Assembly (NCBI GenBank): GCA_964016885.1
Contig: OZ024744.1
Span: 116,989,425 to 117,053,424 of the forward strand
Length of the DNA: 64,000 bases
From: Eledone cirrhosa
Lineage: Eukaryota > Mollusca > Cephalopoda > Octopoda > Eledonidae
Direction: 5' to 3'
Both the position numbers and the translations under genes were made by a program. Below are positions 25,001-38,200 of the stretch, piece after piece. Within the stretch, counting starts at the first letter, position 1. Every line of letters begins with the position of its first letter. The notes under the pieces are model-generated. The model made no database searches, was not told where the DNA came from, and saw nothing but the letters and a program-made list of their open reading frames with translations.

Positions 25001-26603
25001 TTTGACAGGTCCTTCCCTGAATCTCTCCACTACTGACTTCCTTCTTCTCTCTCTCTCTCATCCTTACAGCATGTTAGCATGGGTTTGACAGGTCCTTCCC
25101 TGAATCTCTCCACTACTGACTTCCTTCTTCTCTCTCTCTCTCATCATTACAGCATGTTAGCATGGGTTTGACAGGTCCTTCCCTGAATCTCTCCACTACT
25201 GATTTACTTCTTCTCTCTCTCATCCTGACATCATGTTAGCATGGGTTTGACAGGTCCTTCCCTGAATCTCTCCACTACTGACTTCCTTCTTCTCTCTCTC
25301 TCTCATCCTGACATCATGTTAGCATGGGTTTGACAGGTCCTTCCCTGAATCTCTCCACTACTGACTTCCTTCTTCTCTCTCTCTCTCATCCTGACATCAT
25401 GTTAGCATGGGTCTGACAGGTCATTCCCTGAATCTCTCCACTACTCAGTTCCTTCTTCTCTCTCTCTCTCATCCTTACAGCATGTTAGCATGGGTTTGAC
25501 AGGTCCTTCCCTGAATCTCTCCACTACTGACTTCCTTCTTCTCTCTCTCTCTCATCCTCACATCATGTTAGCATGGGTTTGACAGGTCCTTCCCTGAATC
25601 TCTCCACCACTCAGTTCCTTCTCTCTCTCTCATCATGACAGCATGTTAGCATGGGTTTGACAGGTCCTTCCCTGAATCTCTCCACTACTGACTTCCTTCT
25701 TCTCTCTCTCTCTCATCCTGACATCATGTTAGCATGGGTCTGACAGGTCCTTCCCTGAATCTCTCCACTACTCAGTTCCTTCTTCTCTCTCTCTCTCATC
25801 CTGACATCATGTTAGCATGGGTTTGACAGGTCCTTCCCTGAATCTCTCCACTACTGACTTCCTTCTTCTCTCTCTCATCCTGACATCATGTTAGCATGGG
25901 TTTGACAGGTCCTTCCCTGAATCTCTCCACTACTGACTTCCTTCTTCTCTCTCTCTCTCATCCTGACATCAAGTTAGCATGGGTCTGACAGGTCCTTCCC
26001 TGAATCACTCCACTACTCAGTTCCTTCTTCTCTCTCTCTCTCATCCTGACATCATGTTAGCATGGGTTTGACAGGTCCTTCCCTGAATCTCTCCATTACT
26101 GACTTCCTTCTCTCTCTCTCTCATCCTGACATCATGTTAGCATGGGTTTGACAGGTCCTTCCCTGAATCTCTCCATTACTGACTTCCTTCTTCTCTCTCT
26201 CTCTCATCCTGACATCATGTTAGCATGGGTTTGACAGGTCCTTCCCTGATTCTCTCCACTACTGATTTCCTTCTTCTCTCTCTCTCTCATCCTGACATCA
26301 TGTTAGCATGGGTTTGACAGGTCCTTCCCTGAATCTCTCCACTACTTACTTCCTTCTTCTCTCTCTCTCTCATCCTGACATCATGTTAGCATGGGTTTGA
26401 CAGGTCCTTCCCTGAATCTCTCCACTACTGACTTCCTTCTTCTCTCTCTCATACTGACATCATGTTAGCATGGGTTTGACAGGTCCTTCCCTGAATCTCT
26501 CCACTACTGACTTCCTTCTTCTCTCTCTCTCTCATCCTGACAGCATGTTAGCATGGGTGTGACAGGTCCTTCCCTGAATCTCTCCTCTACTGACTTCCTT
26601 CTT
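22000..26603 (+). repeat. 4.6-4.8-kb higher-order unit, copy 1
   Basis: Recurs immediately downstream. Rare anchors: CCTAACATC at 22094 and 26698 and GGTTTGATAG at 22361 and 26965 (offset 4,604); CCTTCGCTG at 22861 and 27552 (4,691); CATCGTGAC at 23407 and 28094 (4,687); CCTTTTTCTC at 24625 and 29396 (4,771); GATTTACTTC at 25201 and 29968 (4,767); CAAGTTAGC at 25971 and 30740, CATACTGAC at 26451 and 31220 (4,769). The stepwise rise marks two single-monomer gains in copy 2 or losses here. Confidence 0.83.
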
Positions 26604-29600
26604 CTCTCTCTCATCCTGACAGCATGTTAGCATGGGTTTGACAGGTCCTTCCCTGAATCTCTCCACTACTGACTTCCTTCTTCTCTCTCTCTCTCATCCT
26701 AACATCATGTTAGCATGGGTTTGACAGGTCCTTCCCTGAATCTCTCCACTACTGACTTCCTTCTTCTCTCTCTCTCTCATCCTGACATCCTGTTAGCATG
26801 GGTCTGACAGGTCTTTCCCTGAATCTCTCCATTACTGACTTCCTTCTTCTCTCTCTCTCTCATCATGACATCATGTTAGCATGGGTCTGACAGGTCCTTC
26901 CCTGAATCTCTCCACTACTGACTTCCTTCTTCTCTCTCTCTCATCATGACATCATGTTAGCATGGGTTTGATAGGTCCTTCCCTGAATCTCTCCACTACT
27001 GACTTCCTTCTTCTCTCTCTCATCCTGACATCATGTTAGCATGGGTTTGACAGGTCCTTCCCTGAATCTCTCCACTACTGACTTCCTTCTTCTCTCTCTC
27101 TCTCATCCTTACAGCATGTTAGCATGGGTTTGACAGGTCCTTCCCTGAATCTCTCCACTACTGACTTCCTTCTTCTCTCTCTCTCTCATCCTGACAGCAT
27201 GTTAGCATGGGTTTGACAGGTCCTTCTCTGAATCTCTCCACTACTGACTTCCTTCTTCTCTCTCTCTCTCATCCTGACATCATGTTAGCATGGGTTTGAC
27301 AGGTCCTTCCCTGAATCTCTCCACTACTCAGTTCCTTCTTCTCTCTCTCTCATCCTCACATCATGTTAGCATGGGTTTGACAGGTCCTTCCCTGAATCTC
27401 TCCACTACTGACTTCCTTCTTCTCTCTCTCTCTCATCCTTACAGCATGTCAGCATGGGTTTGACAGGTCCTTCCCTGAATCTCTCCACTACTGACTTCCT
27501 TCTTCTCTCTCTCTCTCATCCTGACATCATGTTAGCATGGGTTTGACAGGTCCTTCGCTGAATCTCTCCACTACTGTCTTCCTTCTTCTCTCTCTCTCTC
27601 ATCATGACATCATGTTAGCATGGGTTTGACAGGTCCTTCCCTGAATCTCTCCACTACTGACTTCCTTCTTCTCTCTCTCTCTCATCCTGACAGCATGTTA
27701 GCATGGGTTTGACAGGTCCTTCCCTGAATCTCTCCACTACTGACTTCCTTCTTCTCTCTCTCTCTCATCCTCACATCATGCTAGCATGGGTTTGACAGGT
27801 CCTTCCCTGAATCTCTCCACTACTGACTTCCTTCTTCTCTCTCTCTCTCATCCTTACAGCATGTTAGCATGGGTTTGACAGGTCCTTCCCTGAATCTCTC
27901 CACTACTGACTTCCTTCTTCTCTCTCTCTCTCATCCTGACATCATGTTAGCATGGGTTTGACAGGTCCTTCCCTGAATCTCTCCACTACTGTCTTCCTTC
28001 TTCTCTCTCTCTCTCATCATGACATCATGTTAGCATGGGTTTGACAGGTCCTTCCCTGAATCTCTCCAATACTGACTTCCTTCTTCTCTCTCTCATCGTG
28101 ACATCATGTTAGCATGGGTTTGACAGGTCCTTCCCTGAATCTCTCCACTACTTAGTTCCTTCTTCTCTCTCTCTCTCATCCTGACAGCATGTTAGCATGG
28201 GTTTGACAGGTCCTTCCCTGAATCTCTCCACTACTGACTTCCTTCTTCTCTCTCTCTCTCATCCTGACAGCATGTTAGCATGGGTTTGACAGGTCCTTCC
28301 CCGAATCTCTCCACTACTGACTTCCTTCTTCTCTCTCTCTCTCATCCTCACATCATGTTAGCATGGGTTTGACAGGTCCTTCCCTGAATCTCTCCACTAC
28401 TCAGTTCCTTCTTCTCTCTCTCTCTCATCCTGACATCATGTTAGCATGGGTTTGACAGGTCCTTCCCTGAATCTCTCCACTACTTACTTCCTTCATCTCT
28501 CTCTCTCTCATCCTGACACCATGTTAGCATGGGTCTGACAGGTCCTTCCCTGAATCTCTCCACTACTGACTTCCTTCTTCTCTCTCTCTCTCTCATCCTG
28601 ACATCATGTTAGCATGGGTTTGACAGGTCCTTCCCTGAATCTCTCCACTACTCAGTTCCTTCTCTCTCTCTCTCATCCTGATATCATGTTAGCATGGGTT
28701 TGACAGGTCCTTCCCTGAATCTCTCCACTACTGACTTCCTTCTTCTCTCTCTCTCTCATCCTTACAGCATGTTAGCATGGGTTTGACAGGTCCTTCCCTG
28801 AATCTCTCCACTACTGACTTCCTTCTCTCTCTCTCTCATCCTGACATCATGTTAGCATGGGTTTGACAGGTCCTTCCCTGAATCTCTCCACTACTGACTT
28901 CCTTCTTCTCTCTCTCTCTCATCCTCACATCATGTTAGCATGGGTCTGACAGGTCCTTCCCTGAATCTCTCCACTACTCAGTTCCTTCTTCTCTCTCTCT
29001 CTCATCCTTACAGCATGTTAGCATGGGTCTGACAGGTCCTTCTCTGAATCTCTCCACTACTTAGTTCCTTCTCTCTCTCTCTCATCCTGACATCATGTTA
29101 GCATGGGTTTGACAGGTCCTTCCCTGAATCTCTCCACTACTGACTTCCTTCTTCTCTCTCTCTCTCATCCTGACATCATGTTAGCATGGGTTTGACAGGT
29201 CCTTCCCTGAATCTCTCCACTACTGACTTCCTTCTTCTCTCTCTCTCTCATCATGACATCATGTTAGCATGGGTTTGACAGGTCCTTCCCTGAATCTCTC
29301 CACTACTGACTTCCTTCTTCTCTCTCTCTCTCATCCTGACAGCATGTTAGCATGGGTTTGACAGGTCCTTCCCTGAATCTCTCCACTACTGACTTCCTTT
29401 TTCTCTCTCTCTCTCATCCTGACATCATGTTAGCATGGGTTTGACAGGTCCTTCCCTGAATCTCTCCACTACTGACTTCCTTCTTCTCTCTCTCTCTCAT
29501 CCTTACAGCATGTTAGCATGGGTTTGACAGGTCCTTCCCTGAATCTCTCCACTACTGACTTCCTTCTTCTCTCTCTCATCATGACATCATGTTAGCATGG

Positions 29601-31290
29601 GTTTGACAGGTCCTTCCCTGAATCTCTCCACTACTGACTTCCTTCTTCTCTCTCTCTCTCATCCTGACATCATGTTAGCATGGGTTTGACAGGTCCTTCC
29701 CTGAATCTCTCCACTACTGACTTCCTTCTTCTCTCTCTCTCTCATCCTGACATCATGTTAGCATGGGTTTGACAGGTCCTTCCCTGAATCTCTCCACTAC
29801 TGACTTCCTTCTTCTCTCTCTCTCTCATCCTTACAGCATGTTAGCATGGGTTTGACAGGTCCTTCCCTGAATCTCTCCACTACTGACTTCCTTCTTCTCT
29901 CTCTCTCTCATCCTTACAGCATGTTAGCATGGGTTTGACAGGTCCTTCCCTGAATCTCTCCACTACTGATTTACTTCTTCTCTCTCTCATCCTGACATCA
30001 TGTTAGCATGGGTCTGACAGGTCATTCCCTGAATCTCTCCACTACTCAGTTCCTTCTTCTCTCTCTCTCTCTCATCCTTACAGCATGTTAGCATGGGTTT
30101 GACAGGTCCTTCCCTGAATCTCTCCACTACTGACTTCCTTCTTCTCTCTCTCTCTCATCCTGACATCATGTTAGCATGGGTCTGACAGGTCATTCCCTGA
30201 ATCTCTCCACTACTCAGTTCCTTCTTCTCTCTCTCTCTCATCCTTACAGCATGTTAGCATGGGTTTGACAGGTCCTTCCCTGAATCTCTCCACTACTGAC
30301 TTCCTTCTTCTCTCTCTCTCTCATCCTCACATCATGTTAGCATGGGTTTGACAGGTCCTTCCCTGAATCTCTCCACTACTCAGTTCCTTCTCTCTCTCTC
30401 ATCATGACAGCATGTTAGCATGGGTTTGACAGGTCCTTCCCTGAATCTCTCCACTACTGACTTCCTTCTTCTCTCTCTCTCTCATCCTGACATCATGTTA
30501 GCATGGGTCTGACAGGTCCTTCCCTGAATCTCTCCACTACTCAGTTCCTTCTTCTCTCTCTCTCTCATCCTGACATCATGTTAGCATGGGTTTGACAGGT
30601 CCTTCCCTGAATCTCTCCACTACTGACTTCCTTCTTCTCTCTCTCATCCTGACATCATGTTAGCATGGGTTTGACAGGTCCTTCCCTGAATCTCTCCACT
30701 ACTGACTTCCTTCTTCTCTCTCTCTCTCATCCTGACATCAAGTTAGCATGGGTCTGACAGGTCCTTCCCTGAATCGCTCCACTACTCAGTTCCTTCTTCT
30801 CTCTCTCTCTCATCATGACATCATGTTAGCATGGGTTTGACAGGTCCTTCCCTGAATCTCTCCATTACTGACTTCCTTCTCTCTCTCTCTCATCCTGACA
30901 TCATGTTAGCATGGGTTTGACAGGTCCTTCCCTGAATCTCTCCATTACTGACTTCCTTCTTCTCTCTCTCTCTCATCCTGACATCATGTTAGCATGGGTT
31001 TGACAGGTCCTTCCCTGAATCTCTCCACTACTGATTTCCTTCTTCTCTCTCTCTCTCATCCTGACATCATGTTAGCATGGGTTTGACAGGTCCTTCCCTG
31101 AATCTCTCCACTACTTACTTCCTTCTTCTCTCTCTCTCTCATCCTGACATCATGTTAGCATGGGTTTGACAGGTCCTTCCCTGAATCTCTCCACTACTGA
31201 CTTCCTTCTTCTCTCTCTCATACTGACATCATGTTAGCATGGGTTTGACAGGTCCTTCCCTGAATCTCTCCACTACTGAATTCCTTCTTC
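26604..31290 (+). repeat. 4.6-4.8-kb higher-order unit, copy 2
   Basis: Tandem partner of 22,000-26,603. One extra monomer entered between 26,965 and 27,552, and another between 28,094 and 29,396. A unit with GTCATTCCC is present twice (30,022 and 30,190) where copy 1 has it once (25,421), with a compensating change nearby. The match fades after about 31,290. Confidence 0.82.
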
Positions 31291-31439
31291 TCTCTCTCTC
31301 TCATCCTGACAGCATGTTAGCATGGGTCTGACAGGTCCTTCCCTGAATCTCTCCACTACTGACTTCCTTCTTCTCTCTCACTCTCATCCTGACATCATGT
31401 TAGCATGGGTTTGACAGGTCCTTCCTTGAATCTCTCCAC

Positions 31440-34400
31440 TACTGACTTCCTTCTTCTCTCTCTCTCTCATCCTGACAGCATGTTAGCATGGGTTTGACAG
31501 GTCCTTCTCTGAATCTCTCCACTACTGACTTCCTTCTTCTCTCTCTCTCTCATCCTGACATCATGTTAGCATGGGTTTGACAGGTCCTTCTCTGAATCTC
31601 TCCACTACTGACTTCCTTCTTCTCTCTCTCTCTCATCCTGACAGCATGTTAGCATGGGTCTGACAGGTCCTTCCCTGAATCTCTCCACTACTGACTTCCT
31701 TCTTCTCTCTCTCATCCTGACATCATGTTAGCATGGGTTTGACAGGTCCTTCCCTGAATCTCTCCACTACTGACTTCCTTCTTCTCTCTCTCTCTCATCC
31801 TGACAGCATGTTAGCATGGGTCTGACAGGTCCTTCCCTGAATCTCTCCACTACTGACTTCCTTCTTCTCTCTCTCTCTCATCCTGACATCATGTTAGCAT
31901 GGGTTTGACAGGTCCTTCCCTGAATCTCTCCACTACTGACTTCCTTCTTCTCTCTCTCTCTCATCCTTACAGCATGTTAGCATGGGTTTGACAGGTCCTT
32001 CCCTGAATCTCTCCACTACTGACTTCCTTCTTCTCTCTCTCATCCTGACATCATGTTAGCATGGGTTTGACAGGTCCTTCTCTGAATCTCTCCACTACTG
32101 ACTACCTTCTTCTCTCTCTCTCTCATCCTTACAGCATGTTAGCATGGGTTTGACAGGTCCTTCCCTGAATCTCTCCACTACTGACTTCCTTCTTCTCTCT
32201 CTCTCTCATCCTGACATCATGTTAGCATGGGTTTGACAGGTCCTTCCCTGAATCTCTCCACTACTGACTTCCTTCTTCTCTCTCTCATCCTGACATCATG
32301 TTAGCATGGGTTTGACAGGTCCTTCCCTGAATCTCTCCACTACTGACTTCCTTCTTCTCTCTCTCATCCTGACATCATGTTAGCATGGGTTTGACAGGTC
32401 CTTCTCTGAATCTCTCCACTACTCAGTTCCTTCTTCTCTCTCTCTCTCATCCTGACATCATGTTAGCATGGGTCTGACAGGTCCTTCCCTGAATCTCTCC
32501 ACTACTGACTTCCTTCTTCTCTCTCTCTCTCATCCTTACAGCATGTTAGCATGGGTTTGACAGGTCCTTCCCTGAATCTCTCCACTACTGACTTCCTTCT
32601 TCTTCTCTCTCTCATCCTGACAGCATGTTAGCATGGGTTTGACAGGTCCTTCCCTGAATCTCTCCACTACTGACTTCCTTCTTCTCTCTCTCTCTCATCC
32701 TGACATCATGTTAGCATGGGTCTGACAGGTCCTTCCCTGAATCTCTCCACTACTCAGTTCCTTCTTCTCTCTCTCTCTCATCCTGACATCATGATAGCAT
32801 GGGTTTGACAGGTCCTTCCCTGAATCTCTCCATTACTGACTTCCTTCTTCTCTCTCTCTCTCATCCTGACATCATGTTAGCATGGGTTTGACAGGTCCTT
32901 CCCTGAATCTCTCCATTACTGACTTCCTTCTTCTCTCTCTCTCTCATCCTGACATCATGTTAGCATGGGTTTGACAGGTCCTTCCCTGAATCTCTCCACT
33001 ACTGACTTCCTTCTTCTCTCTCTCTCTCATCCTGACATCATGTTAGCATGGGTTTGACAGGTCCTTCCCTGAATCTCTCCACTACTGACTTCCTTCTTCT
33101 CTCTCTTTCTCATCCTGACAGCATGTTAGCATGGGTCTGACAGGTCCTTCCCTGAATCTCTCCACTACTGACTTCCTTCTTCTTCTCTCTCTCATCCTGA
33201 CAGCATGTTAGCATGGGTTTGACAGGTCCCTCCCTGAATCTCTCCACTACTCAGTTCCTTCTTCTCTCTCTCTCATCCTCACATCATGTTAGCATGGGTT
33301 TGACAGGTCCTTCCCTGAATCTCTCCTCTACTGACTTCCTTCTTCTCTCTCTCTCTCATCCTGACAGCATGTTAGCATGGGTTTGACAGGTCCTTCCCTG
33401 AATCTCTCCACTACTGACTTCCTTCTTCTCTCTCTCTCTCATCCTGACATCATGTTAGCATGGGTTTGACAGGTCCTTCCCTGAATCTCTCCACTACTGA
33501 CTTCCTTCTTCTCTCTCTCTCTCATCCTGACATCATGTTAGCATGGGTTTGACAGGTCCTTCCCTGAATCTCTCCACTACTGACTTCCTTCTCTTTCTCT
33601 CTCTCATCCTGACATCATGTTAGCATGGGTTTGACAGGTCCTTCCCTGAATCTCTCCACTACTGACTTCCTTCTTCTCTCTCTCTCTCATCCTGACATCA
33701 TGTTAGCATGGGTTTGACAGGTCCTTCCCTGAATCTCTCCACTACTGACTTCCTTCTTCTCTCTCTCTCTCATCCTTACAGCATGTTAGCATGGGTTTGA
33801 CAGGTCCTTCCCTGAATCTCTCCACTACTGACTTCCTTCTTCTCTCTCTCTCTCATCCTTACAGCATGTTAGCATGGGTTTGACAGGTCCTTCCCTGAAT
33901 CTCTCCACTACTGACTTCCTTCTCTCTCTCTCTCATCCTGACATCATGTTAGCATGGGTCTGACAGGTCCTTCCCTGAATCTCTCCACTACTCAGTTCCT
34001 TCTTCTCTCTCTCTCTCATCATGACATCATGTTAGCATGGGTTTGACAGGTCCTTCCCTGAATCTCTCCACTACTGACTTCCTTCTTCTCTCTCTCATCC
34101 TGACATCATGTTAGCATGGGTCTGACAGGTCCTTCCCTGAATCTCTCCACTACTGACTTCCTTCTTCTCTCTCTCTCTCTCATCCTGACATCATGTTAGC
34201 ATGGGTCTGACAGGTCCTTCCCTGAATCTCTCCACTACTGACTTCCTTCTTCTCTCTCTCTCTCATCCTGACAGCATGTTAGCATGGGTCTGACAGGTCC
34301 TTCCCTGAATCTCTCCACTACTGACTTCCTTCTTCTCTCTCTCTCTCATCCTGACATCATGTTAGCATGGGTTTGACAGGTCCTTCCCTGAATCTCTCCA
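31440..34400 (+). repeat. 3.0-3.9-kb higher-order unit, copy 1
   Basis: Matches 34,400-38,200. Anchors: CCTTCTCTG at 31503 and 34465, GACTACCTTC with its ACTACC at 32101 and 35063 (offset 2,962); later GGTCCCTCCC at 33225 and 37086, CTCTCCTCTAC at 33321 and 37182, CTCTTTCTC at 33591 and 37452 (offset 3,861). The 899-bp jump means copy 2 gained about eleven monomers in its middle. Confidence 0.78.
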
Positions 34401-37400
34401 CTACTGACTTCCTTCTTCTCTCTCTCTCTCATCCTGACAGCATGTTAGCATGGGTTTGACAGGTCCTTCTCTGAATCTCTCCACTACTGACTTCCTTCTT
34501 CTCTCTCTCTCTCATCCTGACATCATGTTAGCATGGGTTTGACAGGTCCTTCTCTGAATCTCTCCACTACTGACTTCCTTCTTCTCTCTCTCTCTCATCC
34601 TGACAGCATGTTAGCATGGGTCTGACAGGTCCTTCCCTGAATCTCTCCACTACTGACTTCCTTCTTCTCTCTCTCATCCTGACATCATGTTAGCATGGGT
34701 TTGACAGGTCCTTCCCTGAATCTCTCCACTACTGACTTCCTTCTTCTCTCTCTCTCTCATCCTGACAGCATGTTAGCATGGGTCTGACAGGTCCTTCCCT
34801 GAATCTCTCCACTACTGACTTCCTTCTTCTCTCTCTCTCTCATCCTGACATCATGTTAGCATGGGTTTGACAGGTCCTTCCCTGAATCTCTCCACTACTG
34901 ACTTCCTTCTTCTCTCTCTCTCTCATCCTTACAGCATGTTAGCATGGGTTTGACAGGTCCTTCCCTGAATCTCTCCACTACTGACTTCCTTCTTCTCTCT
35001 CTCATCCTGACATCATGTTAGTATGGGTTTGACAGGTCCTTCTCTGAATCTCTCCACTACTGACTACCTTCTTCTCTCTCTCTCTCTCATCCTTACAGCA
35101 TGTTAGCATGGGTTTGACAGGTCCTTCCCTGAATCTCTCCACTACTGACTTCCTTCTTCTCTCTCTCTCTCATCCTGACATCATGTTAGCATGGGTTTGA
35201 CAGGTCCTTCCCTGAATCTCTCCACTACTGACTTCCTTCTTCTCTCTCTCATCCTGACATCATGTTAGCATGGGTTTGACAGGTCCTTCCCTGAATCTCT
35301 CCACTACTAACTTCCTTCTTCTCTCTCTCATCCTGACATCATGTTAGCATGGGTTTGACAGGTCCTTCTCTGAATCTCTCCACTACTGACTTCCTTCTTC
35401 TCTCTCTCTCTCATCCTTACAGCATGTTAGCATGGGTTTGACAGGTCCTTCCTGAATCTCTCCACTACTGACTTCCTTCTTCTCTCTCTCATCCTGACAT
35501 CATGTTAGCATGGGTTTGACAGGTCCTTCCCTGAATCTCTCCACTACTGACTTCCTTCTTCTCTCTCTCATCCTGACATCATGTTAGCATGGGTTTGACA
35601 GGTCCTTCCCTGAATCTCTCCACTACTGACTTCCTTCTTCTCTCTCTCTCTCATCCTGACAGCATGTTAGCATGGGTTTGACAGGTCCTTCTCTGAATCT
35701 CTCCACTACTCAGTTCCTTCTTCTCTCTCTCTCTCATCCTGACATCATGTTAGCATGGGTCTGACAGGTCCTTCCCTGAATCTCTCCACTACTGACTTCC
35801 TTCTTCTCTCTCTCTCTCATCCTTACAGCATGTTAGCATGGGTTTGACAGGTCCTTCCCTGAATCTCTCCACTACTGACTTCCTTCTTCTTCTCTCTCTC
35901 ATCCTGACAGCATGTTAGCATGGGTTTGACAGGTCCTTCCCTGAATCTCTCCACTACTGACTTCCTTCTTCTCTCTCTCTCTCATCCTGACATCATGTTA
36001 GCATGGGTCTGACAGGTCCTTCCCTGAATCTCTCCACTACTCAGTTCCTTCTTCTCTCTCTCTCTCATCCTGACATCATGTTAGCATGGGTTTGACAGGT
36101 CCTTCCCTGAATCTCTCCACTACTGACTTCCTTCTTCTCTCTCTCATCCTGACATCATGTTAGCATGGGTTTGACAGGTCCTTCCCTGAATCTCTCCACT
36201 ACTGACTTCCTTCTCCTCTCTCTCTCTCATCCTGACATCATGTTAGCATGGGTCTGACAGGTCCTTCCCTGAATCTCTCCACTACTCAGTTCCTTCTTCT
36301 CTCTCTCTCTCATCCTGACATCATGTTAGCATGGGTTTGACAGGTCCTTCCCTGAATCTCTCCATTACTGACTTCCTTCTTCTCTCTCTCTCTCATCCTG
36401 ACATCATGTTAGCATGGGTTTGACAGGTCCTTCCCTGAATCTCTCCATTACTGACTTCCTTCTTCTCTCTCTCTCTCATCCTGACATCATGTTAGCATGG
36501 GTTTGACAGGTCCTTCCCTGAATCTCTCCACTACTGACTTCCTTCTTCTCTCTCTCTCTCATCCTGACATCATGTTAGCATGGGTTTGACAGGTCCTTCT
36601 CTGAATCTCTCCACTACTGACTTCCTTCTTCTCTCTCTCTCTCATACTGACATCATGTTAGCATGGGTTTGACAGGTCCTTCCCTGAATCTCTCCACTAC
36701 TGACTTCCTTCTCTCTCTCTCTCTCTCATCCTGACATCATGTTAGCATGGGTCTGACAGGTCCTTCCCTGAATCTCTCCACTACTGACTTCCTTCTTCTC
36801 TCTCTCTCTCATACTGACATCATGTTAGCATGGGTTTGACAAGTCCTTCCCTGAATCTCTCCACTACTGACTTCCTTCTTCTCTCTCTCATCCTGACATC
36901 ATGTTAGCATGGGTTTGACAGGTCCTTCCCTGAATCTCTCCACTACTGACTTCCTTCTTCTCTCTCTTTCTCATCCTGACAGCATGTTAGCATGGGTCTG
37001 ACAGGTCCTTCCCTGAATCTCTCCACTACTGACTTCCTTCTTCTTCTCTCTCTCATCCTGACAGCATGTTAGCATGGGTTTGACAGGTCCCTCCCTGAAT
37101 CTCTCCACTACTCAGTTCCTTCTTCTCTCTCTCTCATCCTCACATCATGTTAGCATGGGTTTGACAGGTCCTTCCCTGAATCTCTCCTCTACTGACTTCC
37201 TTCTTCTCTCTCTCTCTCATCCTGACAGCATGTTAGCATGGGTTTGACAGGTCCTTCCCTGAATCTCTCCACTACTGACTTCCTTCTTCTCTCTCTCTCT
37301 CATCCTGACATCATGTTAGCATGGGTTTGACAGGTCCTTCCCTGAATCTCTCCACTACTGACTTCCTTCTTCTCTCTCTCTCTCATCCTGACATGATGTT

Positions 37401-38200
37401 AGCATGGGTTTGACAGGTCCTTCCCTGAATCTCTCCACTACTGACTTCCTTCTCTTTCTCTCTCTCATCCTGACATCATGTTAGCATGGGTTTGACAGGT
37501 CCTTCCCTGAATCTCTCCACTACTGACTTCCTTCTTCTCTCTCTCTCTCATCCTGACATCATGTTAGCATGGGTTTGACAGGTCCTTCCCTGAATCTCTC
37601 CACTACTGACTTCCTTCTTCTCTCTCTCTCTCATCCTTACAGCATGTTAGCATGGGTTTGACAGGTCCTTCCCTGAATCTCTCCACTACTGACTTCCTTC
37701 TTCTCTCTCTCTCTCATCCTTACAGCATGTTAGCATGGGTTTGACAGGTCCTTCCCTGAATCTCTCCACTACTGACTTCCTTCTCTCTCTCTCTCATCCT
37801 GACATCATGTTAGCATGGGTCTGACAGGTCCTTCCCTGAATCTCTCCACTACTCAGTTCCTTCTTCTCTCTCTCTCTCTCATCATGACATCATGTTAGCA
37901 TGGGTTTGACAGGTCCTTCCCTGAATCTCTCCACTACTGACTTCCTTCTTCTCTCTCTCATCCTGACATCATGTTAGCATGGGTTTGACAGGTCCTTCTC
38001 TGAATCTCTCCACTACTGACTTCCTTCTTCTCTCTCTCTCTCTCATCCTGACATCATGTTAGCATGGGTCTGACAGGTCCTTCCCTGAATCTCTCCACTA
38101 CTGACTTCCTTCTTCTCTCTCTCTCTCATCCTGACATCATGTTAGCATGGGTTTGACAGGTCCTTCCCTGAATCTCTCCACTACTCAGTTCCTTCTTCTC
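34400..38200 (+). repeat. 3.0-3.9-kb higher-order unit, expanded copy 2
   Basis: Partner of 31,440-34,400. The extra DNA lies between about 35,063 and 37,086, where several short-tract TTTGAC units follow each other (35,220-35,640). One of these has the rare hinge TACTAAC at 35305-35311, and another a CTTCCTGAAT deletion near 35,450. Local amplification inside the copy is the simplest reading. Confidence 0.75.
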
